Source of the DNA: JAKASX01 sp046704165
GTDB lineage: Bacteria > Acidobacteriota > Terriglobia > Acidiferrales > UBA7541
Direction of reading: 5' to 3'
DNA: 64,000 bases
Assembly: GCA_046704165.1 (NCBI GenBank)
Contig: JBJKSI010000125.1
Location: forward strand, 1-64,000
In this document: piece after piece, positions 34,972 to 43,362 of the stretch
How positions within the stretch are numbered: position 1 is the stretch's first letter
How the letters are laid out: the number at the start of each line of letters is the position of its first letter
Made by a program: the position numbers and the translations under genes
Notes under the pieces: generated by a model
Seen by the model: the letters and a program-made list of their open reading frames with translations, nothing else
What the model was told of the DNA's origin: nothing
Databases searched by the model: none

Positions 34972-36315
34972 ATGAAGAGGGGAATCCAAGCGGCGGCGTT
35001 GCTCTTCCTGCTGGCGGCGCCCGCGTGGCCGCAATCGGCGGCAGCACAGAAGAGCGCTCAAAAACCGGCCACCGCCATGCCCTACGCAAACATGCCGAGG
35101 CAGGCCGTGCCCTTCGGCCGGTTCCGCAAGCCGTACAAGGAATGGTACGTCGAGCCGAGCACGCTCGAATACGACGGGGCGGCGCGCAGCGCGCCCGATC
35201 CGTCCCTGAAAACGCTGAAGACGGTGAACATCGGTTTCCTGGGACCGATCGGGAAGTCGAACCCCGATTGGCCGTATGGCGTGGCGATGCTGCACGGCGC
35301 GGAGTTGGCGATCGCCGAGGCGAACGCGAAGGGCGGCTACCGGGGCAAGCCGTTTTCGTTGAAGGTGTACGACGATTTGCCGCTCTGGGGCGCTTCGTCG
35401 ATGGACATCGTGAAGATGTACTACCAGCAGCACGTCTGGGGAATGCTCGGCTCGATCAACGGCGCCTCGACGCATATCGAGCTGCGGGCCGCGCTGAAGC
35501 TGCAGTTGCCGATCGTCGATACGGGCACCACGGATCCCACGGTCACCGAGACCCGCATCCAGTGGCTGCTGCACAATTTTCCCGACGACCGGCAACAGGG
35601 CTACGCGCTGGCCGACTACATTTTCAACCAGCTCAAATTGAAGCGGGTGGGCATGCTGCGGGTGAACGCGCGCTACGGCCGGAAGGGTTACGAGGAGTTT
35701 TTCCGTGACGCGCTGCGCATGGGCTACCAGCCGGTGGTGGTGGTGAAGTACGCGCCGGATACGACCGATTTCGCCGCGCCGCTCCAGACGCTGAAGCAGC
35801 TTCACCTGGACGGGCTGGTCCTCTGGAGCAATGCCCGCCAGGCCGGAATGATTTTGAAACAGATGCGCGCTATGGGAATGAAAGAGCCGGTATTCGGCAG
35901 CAGCCGCGTGGCCTACCCGCAGTTGATCAAGATTGCCGGCCCGGCCGCCCAGGGACTGGTGGCGATATCGGCGATCGACCCCGACCGGCGCAATCCGAAA
36001 TGGCTGGCGTTTTGCCGCAACTACCGGCAGCGGTTCCATGCTGAGCCCGGCGCTTATGCCGCCTACGCCTTTGATGGCATGAACATGCTGATCGCCGCGA
36101 TCCGCCAGGCTGGGCTCAACCGGGGACTGGTCATGGATGCGCTGCGCGATTACGAGATGAAGAAGTACCAAGGCGTGAGCGGAACAGCGTTTTTCGACTA
36201 TACGCTGAACAACATCGCCCCGGTCACCTTTGCCAAGGTGGTAAACGGACACTTCGTCTATTGGCCCGAGCACCGGACTGACTGGAAGGGCAATCCATTG
36301 GAAGCGTGGCGATGA
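34972..36315 (+). CDS. Periplasmic substrate-binding protein, branched-chain amino-acid type (1)
   Basis: This 447-residue type I periplasmic binding protein has a signal peptide (AAALLFLLAAPAWPQSAAAQ) and an unusual 60-residue N-terminal extension before the LivJ-like fold starts at TVNIGFLGPIGKSNPDWPYGVAMLHGAELAIAEANA. Later segments (PIVDTGTTDPTVTE, RVGMLRVNARYGRKGYEEFFRDAL, LVLWSNARQAGMILKQMRAMGM) match the family. No permease or ATPase gene is present in the operon. Start ATG 34972 has AAGGAG upstream. It pairs with the next gene, a second binding protein. Confidence 0.88.
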   Translation: MKRGIQAAALLFLLAAPAWPQSAAAQKSAQKPATAMPYANMPRQAVPFGRFRKPYKEWYVEPSTLEYDGAARSAPDPSLKTLKTVNIGFLGPIGKSNPDWPYGVAMLHGAELAIAEANAKGGYRGKPFSLKVYDDLPLWGASSMDIVKMYYQQHVWGMLGSINGASTHIELRAALKLQLPIVDTGTTDPTVTETRIQWLLHNFPDDRQQGYALADYIFNQLKLKRVGMLRVNARYGRKGYEEFFRDALRMGYQPVVVVKYAPDTTDFAAPLQTLKQLHLDGLVLWSNARQAGMILKQMRAMGMKEPVFGSSRVAYPQLIKIAGPAAQGLVAISAIDPDRRNPKWLAFCRNYRQRFHAEPGAYAAYAFDGMNMLIAAIRQAGLNRGLVMDALRDYEMKKYQGVSGTAFFDYTLNNIAPVTFAKVVNGHFVYWPEHRTDWKGNPLEAWR

Positions 36316-36369
36316 GCCGACCCCCGTGCTTGCGGGTTCGCCAACCGCGCAGGAGCGCATGACTGCGAG

Positions 36370-37653
36370 ATGAAAAAGTCGTTGCAAAACCGGTCAGGAT
36401 TCCTGCGTTGCGCAGTTGTCGCGCTGGCTCTGGCGGGGCTTGCCACCGCGGCTTGGGGCCAGAAGAAAGCGACACCGGCTCCCTACGCCTCGATCGCGTC
36501 GAAAGGCGTGACCTACGCCGGGCCGGGCAGGCAGCCGGCTTTCGACCTGCAAGGACGCACGATTCATATAGGCCTGCTGGCACCGCTTCACGGTCCGCAA
36601 GAGGCAGACGGGCGGGCGATCCTCGTCGCGGCACAAATGGCGTTGCGCGACGCGAACCGGCGCCCGCTGCCCGGAGGACGCCGCCTGGCGCTCTCCATTG
36701 CCGACGAGAGCGTGCCGCCGTGGGGACCGCTGGGCGACGAGATCATCCACCTGATCTTTGCGAACAAGGTTGTCGGCATTGTCACCGGCGCCGACGGCGT
36801 GGCCGCCCACCTGAGCGAGCAGATCGGCAACAAGATTGGCGTTCCCGTACTGACGCTTTCGGGCGATCCCAGCACCACGGAGATCGATCTGCCGTGGATT
36901 TTTCGGCTGGGCCCAAGCGACGTTGTACAGGCGCGGGCCTTTGCCCGGGACATCTACCGCGTGCGGGGGCTGCGCCACGTGTTGCTCGTCACCGGCAACG
37001 GACACGACGGGCGCTACGGCGGGCGGGCGTTTCTGGCCGCGGCACAGCGGCTCGGGGCTCCGGCGCCGGATTCGCTGCTCATCAATCCATTGCAGCCCGA
37101 CGCTCGCTCGCTGCTCGCCCGCGTACGGCAGCAGCCGCCGCAGGCGATCGTTTTCTGGACGTTGCCGGAAAACGCGCGAATGCTGATCGCGGCTTTGCGG
37201 CAGGCGGGCATTCGCGCGCGCGTCTATCTGTCGCAAGAAGCGGCACAGCAGGGTTCGGGATTGAGGCTGGCACGGGCCGGCTCGACAGTGGCGGCGCAGT
37301 CAGCCGGCTTGGCGGTTTACACCACGGCATCCGCACAGGCGCCGACGCCTGCGAGCGAGAGCTTCGGGCAGCGCTACCGGCGGGAGACGGGCATCGAGCC
37401 GAGCGCCGTCGCGGCCGAAGCTTACGACGCGGTGCGGTTGGTCGCCAGCGCCGTGCGCGCAACTGGGCCGAATCGCGCGCGTGTGCGCGACCAGGTCGCC
37501 GGCGCGGTCGGCGTCGAGGGCGTTTCTGGCGCGATTCTCTTCGACTCGCAGGGAAACAATCGTTCGGACGTTCAGCTGGTTCGCCTGCGGCGCTTCGTCG
37601 CCGCGCCGTCGCGGCTGCCAGGGACGCACAGCTCGCTCGCTTCACAAAATTGA
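36370..37653 (+). CDS. Periplasmic substrate-binding protein, branched-chain amino-acid type (2)
   Basis: A 427-residue LivJ-type binding protein with a signal peptide (CAVVALALAGLATAAWGQ). The core includes HIGLLAPLHGPQEADGRAILVAAQMALRDAN, VVGIVTGADGVAAHLSEQIGNKIGVPVLTLSGDPSTTE, and GLRHVLLVTGNGHDGRYGGRAFLAAAQRLG. It differs clearly from the preceding paralogue. Binding proteins of this sort also occur without transporters in quinoprotein alcohol-oxidation clusters, where they may deliver substrate or sense it. It lies 54 bp after the first and 22 bp before the GMC gene. Confidence 0.87.
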   Translation: MKKSLQNRSGFLRCAVVALALAGLATAAWGQKKATPAPYASIASKGVTYAGPGRQPAFDLQGRTIHIGLLAPLHGPQEADGRAILVAAQMALRDANRRPLPGGRRLALSIADESVPPWGPLGDEIIHLIFANKVVGIVTGADGVAAHLSEQIGNKIGVPVLTLSGDPSTTEIDLPWIFRLGPSDVVQARAFARDIYRVRGLRHVLLVTGNGHDGRYGGRAFLAAAQRLGAPAPDSLLINPLQPDARSLLARVRQQPPQAIVFWTLPENARMLIAALRQAGIRARVYLSQEAAQQGSGLRLARAGSTVAAQSAGLAVYTTASAQAPTPASESFGQRYRRETGIEPSAVAAEAYDAVRLVASAVRATGPNRARVRDQVAGAVGVEGVSGAILFDSQGNNRSDVQLVRLRRFVAAPSRLPGTHSSLASQN

Positions 37654-37675
37654 GGGCAGTTTCGAGGAGACAACA

Positions 37676-39382
37676 ATGCCAGGCCTGAATTCCGGTTCCG
37701 ACATCTACGACGTCATCATCGTCGGTTCGGGCGCCGGTGGCGGCATGGCCGCCTACAACCTGACGAAGGCCGGCGCCAAGTGCCTGATGCTCGAGGCCGG
37801 TGGCTGGTACGATGCCGCCAAAGACTCGAAGTGGCTGGAATGGGTCTACGACGCCCCGCACCGCGGCGACGTGAAGCCGCACCCCACACTCGACTATTTC
37901 ATGGCCGTTGTCGGTGGTTGGCAGGTGAAGGGTGAGCCATACGTTCTGGCCCGCGGCAGCAAGTTTATGTGGTTTCGCTCGCGGATGCTCGGCGGCCGGA
38001 CGAATGCCTGGGGCCGTATCTCGCTCCGCATGGGACCCTACGATTTCAAGCCGCACAGCCGCGACGGCAAGGGGTTCGACTGGCCCATCGCCTACGAAGA
38101 CCTGGCGCCCTATTACGACAAGACCGAGGAACTGATTGGCGTCTTCGGGTCAAAGGAGGGTTTGGAAAACCTGCCCGATGGGAAGTTTCTGCCGCCGCCA
38201 GCGCCGCGCTGCTACGAGTTGCTCGTCCAGCAGGCGTGCCAAAAACTCAATATCCCCTGCATCCCGTCGCGGCTGGCAATCCTCACGCGGCCGCTCCACG
38301 GCCGGCCCTCGTGCCACTACGTGTCGCAATGCGGCCGCTGCTGCCGGATGGGCTCGAATTTTTCCTCGCCGGTCGTGCTGCTGACGCCGGCGCGGATGAC
38401 CGGCAATCTGGAGATACGCACTGACGCGATGGTGCGGCAGGTGCTGACCGGGCCCGACGGCCGGGCCACCGGCGTCTCCTACATCGACAAGAAAACGCGG
38501 CAGGAGGTGCAGGTCCACGCCAAGGTGGTGGTGCTGGCGGCCAGTTCGTGCGAGACGTCGCGGCTGCTGCTGAATTCCCGCAGCAGCCGGTTCCCCGACG
38601 GGATCGGCAACTCCGGCGGCATGGTGGGTAAATATGTGATGGACACCGTCATGTCGGACGTGAGCGGCTTTGTCCCAAAAATGATGGATCTGCCGCCGCA
38701 CAACGGTGATGGCGTCGGCGGCATGCACCTCTACATGCCGTGGTGGAACTACCAGAAGCAGGCGCGGAACGAAATGCCATTTTCGCGCGGCTATCACATC
38801 GAATTCAGTGGTGGCCGCCAGGGTATGCCTTCGCCGGGCATCGTGGGGGGAACGGGCTGGCTGCTGGATGCCGGGTACGGCAAGCAGTTGAAGCAAGATT
38901 GCCGGAAACTCTACGGCTCGTTCCTCTATCTGACTGGCCGCGGCGAAATGATTCCCAACGAAAAGAGCTACTGCGAAATCGACAACAAAGTCGTGGACGA
39001 GTGGGGCATCCCGGTCCTGAAATTCCATTTCGAGTGGGGCCGGGACGAGATCCTGATGGCTCGCCATATGCAAAAAACCTTTCGGAAGATCATTGAGACC
39101 GCCGGGGGGCAGGTGACGGAATCGTTTGACGCCGACGACCAGTGGGGCATTTCCGAGGGCGGCCAGGGAATTCATGAGGTGGGTGGGGTACGCATGGGCA
39201 GCGATCCGAAGAGTTCGGTGCTCAATCCCCACTGTCAGGCGTGGGACTGTAAAAACCTCTTCGTCGCCGATGGCGGGCCCTTCGTCAGTCTGTCGAACAA
39301 GAACCCGACGCTGACGATCATGGCGCTTGCCTGGCGCACGTCGGAATACATCACCGATCAGATGCGGAAAGGAAATCTCTAG
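37676..39382 (+). CDS. GMC-family FAD oxidoreductase
   Basis: A 568-residue flavoenzyme. The dinucleotide site DVIIVGSGAGGGMAAYNLTKAG is at residues 10-32, GGRTNAWGRISLRMGP in the FAD attachment region, and the C-terminal GMC domain has IHEVGGVRMG and NLFVADGGPFVSLSNKNPTLTIMALA, providing the active-site His/Asn. A cysteine cluster CGRCC near residue 219 recalls the Fe-S or disulfide region of gluconate and fructose dehydrogenases. It has no signal peptide of its own, so I infer it leaves the cell with the Tat-tagged partner encoded next. Start ATG 37676 has GAGGAG upstream. Substrate unknown, likely a sugar or polyol. Confidence 0.92.
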   Translation: MPGLNSGSDIYDVIIVGSGAGGGMAAYNLTKAGAKCLMLEAGGWYDAAKDSKWLEWVYDAPHRGDVKPHPTLDYFMAVVGGWQVKGEPYVLARGSKFMWFRSRMLGGRTNAWGRISLRMGPYDFKPHSRDGKGFDWPIAYEDLAPYYDKTEELIGVFGSKEGLENLPDGKFLPPPAPRCYELLVQQACQKLNIPCIPSRLAILTRPLHGRPSCHYVSQCGRCCRMGSNFSSPVVLLTPARMTGNLEIRTDAMVRQVLTGPDGRATGVSYIDKKTRQEVQVHAKVVVLAASSCETSRLLLNSRSSRFPDGIGNSGGMVGKYVMDTVMSDVSGFVPKMMDLPPHNGDGVGGMHLYMPWWNYQKQARNEMPFSRGYHIEFSGGRQGMPSPGIVGGTGWLLDAGYGKQLKQDCRKLYGSFLYLTGRGEMIPNEKSYCEIDNKVVDEWGIPVLKFHFEWGRDEILMARHMQKTFRKIIETAGGQVTESFDADDQWGISEGGQGIHEVGGVRMGSDPKSSVLNPHCQAWDCKNLFVADGGPFVSLSNKNPTLTIMALAWRTSEYITDQMRKGNL

Positions 39383-39422
39383 GGCCGGCGAAAGCTGTGC
39401 GGCGCCGAGCAACGGAGGGGGA

Positions 39423-40064
39423 ATGGAAGACAAACCGAAAGACAAAGGCCTGCGTTTTGAGCGGCGCGACTTCCTGAAGTTCATCACCGCCGTGCAGGCG
39501 GCAGCGCTGGTTTCCCTCACGCCGTTCGCCGCTCAGGCGGCGCGCGCTATGCCTCCGCAAGCTGCCGCGTCGCAGGCCGCGGCCGGCGGGCATCCCAAGG
39601 CCTTGAATCCCCACGAGTGGCGAACCATCCGCATTCTCTGTAACTGGCTGCTGCCGGCCGACGAGCGCTCGGGCGGGGCCATCGAAGCCGGCGTGCCGGA
39701 GTTTCTCGACGACTGGCTGAACTGGAAACGCGGTGATCTGCTCGACGAGATTCGCGGCGGACTCACCTGGATCGACATGGAGAGCAACCGCTCGTTCCAA
39801 TACGATTTCGCCGATTGCTCCGCCGGGCAGCAGAAACAGATCCTCGACCGGATTGCCTTTCCGAAGAAGGCGGCTCCGGAAGACGCCAGCGCGGCTGCTT
39901 TTTTCAACGATCTGCGCGATCTGGTGGTTAGTGGCTATTTCACCAGCCGGATGGGCATCCGCGAACTCCCCTACCTGGGCAACCAGCCGCAGTCGGCTTG
40001 GCATGGATGCCCAGAGGAAGTGATGGCCAAGCTGGAAGTGGGCAAGTTCAGCCGAAACGCCTGA
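39423..40064 (+). CDS. Gluconate 2-dehydrogenase subunit 3-like protein with Tat signal
   Basis: The 213-residue small subunit carries a twin-arginine signal (ERRDFLKFITAVQAAALVSLTPFAAQAA). The gluconate-2-dehydrogenase subunit-3 fold follows (LNPHEWRTIRILCNWLLPADERSGGAIEAGVPEFLDDW). In known three-component dehydrogenases this subunit pilots the GMC catalytic subunit across the membrane. The dedicated membrane cytochrome subunit is missing here; the operon's own cytochrome proteins could take its place. GGAGGGGGA precedes the ATG. Last gene of the run. Confidence 0.9.
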   Translation: MEDKPKDKGLRFERRDFLKFITAVQAAALVSLTPFAAQAARAMPPQAAASQAAAGGHPKALNPHEWRTIRILCNWLLPADERSGGAIEAGVPEFLDDWLNWKRGDLLDEIRGGLTWIDMESNRSFQYDFADCSAGQQKQILDRIAFPKKAAPEDASAAAFFNDLRDLVVSGYFTSRMGIRELPYLGNQPQSAWHGCPEEVMAKLEVGKFSRNA

Positions 40065-40153
40065 GCGACCCGACCGGCGTTTTGCTCCTGGTGAAGATCT
40101 TGTAGCGGCGGGCTTCAGCCACCAGTCTTTCTCCGCTCTCACTGCCTCTTTGC

Positions 40154-40182
40154 CACCCTGAATCACGGCACCACGCAGGGTG
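40154..40182. terminator. Hairpin between convergent genes
   Basis: CACCCTG (40154-40160) and CAGGGTG (40176-40182) pair across a 15-nt loop in the gap between the plus-strand operon and the minus-strand permease. Probably a bidirectional stop; moderate evidence. Confidence 0.4.
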
Positions 40183-40191
40183 CGGTTGCGG

Positions 40192-42819
40192 CTATTCGTA
40201 GCGCAGCGAGGATGCGGGGTCGAGTTTCGACGCGCGGCGAGCGGGCAGGTAGCAAGCCAGCAATGCTGTCAGTAGAATTGCGGCTGCGGCTGCGGCGTAG
40301 CTCAGCGGATCGGTGGGACGAATGTGGTAGAGGTAGCTTCGGAGCACGCGCGTCACGCCCCAGGCTCCGCCGAGTCCCAAGGCCAGTCCCACCACGGTCG
40401 CCAGCGCCCCTTGCCGAAGAACCATGCCGAGCACGTTTTCGCGTTGTGCGCCGAGCGCGAGGCGCACGCCGATTTCGTGAGTCCGCTGTCCCGCCCAGAA
40501 CGCCACCACCCCGTAAACGCCGATCAACGCCAGCAACAGCGCCAAACCGGAGTAGACGGCGAGCAGTAGCGTCCGAAACAGCGGCGCGACTTCGTTGCTC
40601 CAGACGTTCCGCTCCATCGTGGTGGCCGAGTACAGTAACTGGCTGCTGTCCACGCTCCAGATGGCCCGGCGGATCGCCGGCTCAACGCTAGCCGGCGCCA
40701 CACGCGTTTTCACAAGCAGAAAGGCTGAAGATGGACCTGGCATGGCTGGCATGGAGGCAGGCGGAAGCTGATCGAAGGGCAAATAGACTTCCGGTTGCAC
40801 CGGTTGACCAAAGAATGATCGGGTGTCACCCACCACGCCGACGATTCGCCACGGTCCCGCGGCCCGCTTCATCAGGAAGCTGACTTCGTGGCCCAAGGGA
40901 TTTTCGTGCGGCCAATACCGCCGCGCCATGGCTTGATTGACCACGGCTACCTTGGCCGAGGACTGGCTATCCTGCCGGTCGAAGACCCTGCCCTTGATCA
41001 GCGGAATTTTCAGCGTGTGGAAATAGCCGGGGCTTGGCGTTGCAAGTTGCAGACCGACCCGTTTGCTTTTGACCACGCCGATGGCAAAAGTGCCGCCCGT
41101 GAAAGGAACGCTACTCGTGACGGCGGCAGCCGAGACGCCCCTCACGGCACGGATTTTCTCCAGCACTTGGCCGAAGAAGGCGGCTTGCGCAGCTGCTGCA
41201 CTGTGACGCCGAGATGACGGGATAGTGATTTCGACGACGTTGTGCGGGTCAAACCCCAGGCTGCGACCGGTGAGCCGGTAAAAGCTGCGGAGGAAAAGTG
41301 CCGAGCCGACCAGTAGGACCGTGGCCAGAGCGACTTCTACGGTAACCAGGACGAAGCGTAGCCGTTCTCGCCGCATTTGTCCGAAAACGCCCATGCCCGG
41401 CACTCCCTCTTTCAGCCAGGCGTTCAAATCGAGCTTCGAGGCTTCAAAGCTGGGCAGCAGGCCGGCGAGCAGGCCTGCGAGAAGCGCCAGAGAAAGAGTG
41501 AAGCAGAAGACCCGTGCGTCGATTCCCAGATGGCCGGTGCGGGGCAGCAGCGAGGCCGCTGACTGGCGCACGAAGCCAATTGCCCAGAAGGCCCCGGCAA
41601 GTCCCAAGGCGCCGCCTCCAAGCGCCAACAGCAGGCTCTCGGCTAACAGCAGGCGGACGATGCGCCGGCGCGTGGCGCCGAGCGTCAGTCGGATGGCGAT
41701 TTCCTTTTGCCTCCGCATGCCACGCGCCACCAGCAGCCCGGCGATATTCGCGCAGGCGATCAGCAGTACGAACCCGGCCGCGCCGAGCAACGCCAGCAGC
41801 AGGGCGCGCTCACTGCCGACCATCTGGTCGAGCAGGCCGATGGCCTGCAGTCCGAAGCCGCGCTCGCGTGGGTATTGCTCACCCACCAGTTCCGCAACCG
41901 AGCGCAAGCCGGCTTGCGCCTGAGCGATGGTGACGCCGGGTTTGAGCCGAGCGATCATCGTGAGGTCATGGTTCAGCGCGGCTTGGCCGGTGGAACGCAG
42001 CTTCAATGGCAGCCAGACGTCAACGCCGGGATAGTCGAAGCCTCTGGGCATGACGCCGATGACGGTGTAGACGTTCTCATCGAGCGTGATCGTCTTTTCC
42101 AACACGTTGCGCTTGCCGCCGAAATTGCTTTGCCAAAAGGTATGGCTGAGGATCGCCACATGGGCGCCCGTTTGTTCGTCCTGGGCAGTGAAACCACGGC
42201 CCAGCACCGGCTGCACTTGAAAGAGGGGGAAGAGACTGGCGGTGATTTTTGCCGCGGGAATGCCCTCAGCCTTTCCGGCCGTAGCGAAAGTCGGGAAGGA
42301 GAAATGGAAAAGAGCCACCTGCTGAAAACTGCGAGCCCTGGCCCGTGTCACGAAGTAGTCGGCGGGCGCGGGGGCGATTTCCGAGGAGCCGCTCTTTTGC
42401 GTGACCCAGATATTGACCAATTGTCCGGAATGAGTATAGGGCAGGGGGCGCAGCAGAATGCCGTTCACCAGGCTGAACATCGTGGTGTTTGCGCCGACGC
42501 CCAGGGCCAAGGTAATGATCGCTATGGCGGCGAAGCCGGGAGATCGGTGCAGCAGACGCAAGCCAATGCGGAAGTCCTGGATGAGCGTTTCGAGGAAATT
42601 CGTGCCGATGGCTTCGCGACATTCCTGCTTGAAGCGCTCGACGCCGCCGAATTCGATGCGGGCGCGGCGCTCGGCCTCGGCGCGCGGTAGCCCGGAACGT
42701 TCGAGGTCGTCGGCGCGGCTGGCAATGTGCGCGCGCAGTTCCTCGTCCATCTCGGCGTCCAGGCGCGAACGGCGGAAGAGCGCCGAGGCAATCGTGCGGA
42801 GGAATGCCAGCGGCCTCAT
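40192..42819 (-). CDS. Duplicated MacB/FtsX-type ABC permease (ADOP family)
   Basis: An 875-residue membrane protein with a cytosolic N-terminal helical segment (RRSRLDAEMDEELRAHIASRADDLERSGLPRAEAERRARIEFGG) typical of the acidobacterial duplicated permeases. Then come a transmembrane helix, a periplasmic MacB core, an FtsX triple-helix block (about 350-480), a second MacB core and a final FtsX block ending LPARRASKLDPASSLRYE. No ATPase gene is adjacent. Efflux or envelope mechanotransmission is presumed. The ATG at 42819 overlaps the PadR stop in ATGA, so expression follows the repressor. Confidence 0.93.
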   Translation of the reverse strand: MRPLAFLRTIASALFRRSRLDAEMDEELRAHIASRADDLERSGLPRAEAERRARIEFGGVERFKQECREAIGTNFLETLIQDFRIGLRLLHRSPGFAAIAIITLALGVGANTTMFSLVNGILLRPLPYTHSGQLVNIWVTQKSGSSEIAPAPADYFVTRARARSFQQVALFHFSFPTFATAGKAEGIPAAKITASLFPLFQVQPVLGRGFTAQDEQTGAHVAILSHTFWQSNFGGKRNVLEKTITLDENVYTVIGVMPRGFDYPGVDVWLPLKLRSTGQAALNHDLTMIARLKPGVTIAQAQAGLRSVAELVGEQYPRERGFGLQAIGLLDQMVGSERALLLALLGAAGFVLLIACANIAGLLVARGMRRQKEIAIRLTLGATRRRIVRLLLAESLLLALGGGALGLAGAFWAIGFVRQSAASLLPRTGHLGIDARVFCFTLSLALLAGLLAGLLPSFEASKLDLNAWLKEGVPGMGVFGQMRRERLRFVLVTVEVALATVLLVGSALFLRSFYRLTGRSLGFDPHNVVEITIPSSRRHSAAAAQAAFFGQVLEKIRAVRGVSAAAVTSSVPFTGGTFAIGVVKSKRVGLQLATPSPGYFHTLKIPLIKGRVFDRQDSQSSAKVAVVNQAMARRYWPHENPLGHEVSFLMKRAAGPWRIVGVVGDTRSFFGQPVQPEVYLPFDQLPPASMPAMPGPSSAFLLVKTRVAPASVEPAIRRAIWSVDSSQLLYSATTMERNVWSNEVAPLFRTLLLAVYSGLALLLALIGVYGVVAFWAGQRTHEIGVRLALGAQRENVLGMVLRQGALATVVGLALGLGGAWGVTRVLRSYLYHIRPTDPLSYAAAAAAILLTALLACYLPARRASKLDPASSLRYE

Positions 42820-43157
42820 TCCTCCTCCGGTTGTGCTCTCAGCGCCGCGGCCATGGCGGTGGCCAGGCGGTTCCAACCCGCCTGTTCCTCGCGCAGGCGC
42901 TTCCGGCCGGCCGCGGTCAGCTCGTAGAACTTGGCGCGGCGGTTGTTTTCCGACGTGCCCCACTTCGTCTTGAGCAGTCCCTGCCGCACCAGGCGAAACA
43001 GGGCGGGATAGAGCGCGCCCTGCTCGATCAACAGCGCGCCGCCCGAGATCTGGCCGATGCGGACGAGGATGCCGTAGCCGTGGAGCGGGCTGAGCGAGAC
43101 GGCCTTGAGAATGAGCAGGTCAAGCGTGCCGGGCAGAACGCGGGATTGCGGTGCCAC
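42816..43157 (-). CDS. PadR-family transcriptional repressor
   Basis: A 113-residue winged-helix protein: LPGTLDLLILKAVSLSPLHGYGILVRIGQISGGALLIEQGALYPALFRLVRQGLLKTKW, then the beta-hairpin RRAKFYELTAAGRKRL. This is the classic short PadR that controls a co-transcribed ADOP permease. GTG start at 43157 with AGGAGG 4 nt upstream; the same bases lie in a palindrome suited to autorepression. Confidence 0.95.
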   Translation of the reverse strand: MAPQSRVLPGTLDLLILKAVSLSPLHGYGILVRIGQISGGALLIEQGALYPALFRLVRQGLLKTKWGTSENNRRAKFYELTAAGRKRLREEQAGWNRLATAMAAALRAQPEEE

Positions 43158-43162
43158 GATTC

Positions 43163-43181
43163 CTCCTAAGCGTGTTAGGAG
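43163..43181 (-). promoter_or_regulatory. Likely PadR operator
   Basis: CTCCTAA and TTAGGAG form a perfect 7-bp inverted repeat with a 5-nt centre, overlapping the Shine-Dalgarno of padR and touching the -10 box. Binding here would block both transcription and translation start. Confidence 0.65.
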
Positions 43182-43208
43182 AATAGTGCTGCTCCCTTAA
43201 GCAGTCAA
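43180..43208 (-). promoter_or_regulatory. padR-permease promoter
   Basis: On the minus strand TTGACT (43208-43203), a 17-bp spacer and TATTCT (43185-43180), about 23 nt before the GTG start. Confidence 0.65.
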
Positions 43209-43362
43209 GGGGTAAATTGGCGCCGAACGAGAAAGGCACTCGGCCAAGGGAGACTTCGGTGCAGGAATCGAGGGGGCAGTACGGGCCGGAATGGATCTGC
43301 GGGCGGCTTACTCGTGGCACAGGGGGGATTGTGCCACGGGCAGCCGCCCGCAAAGGATTCGG

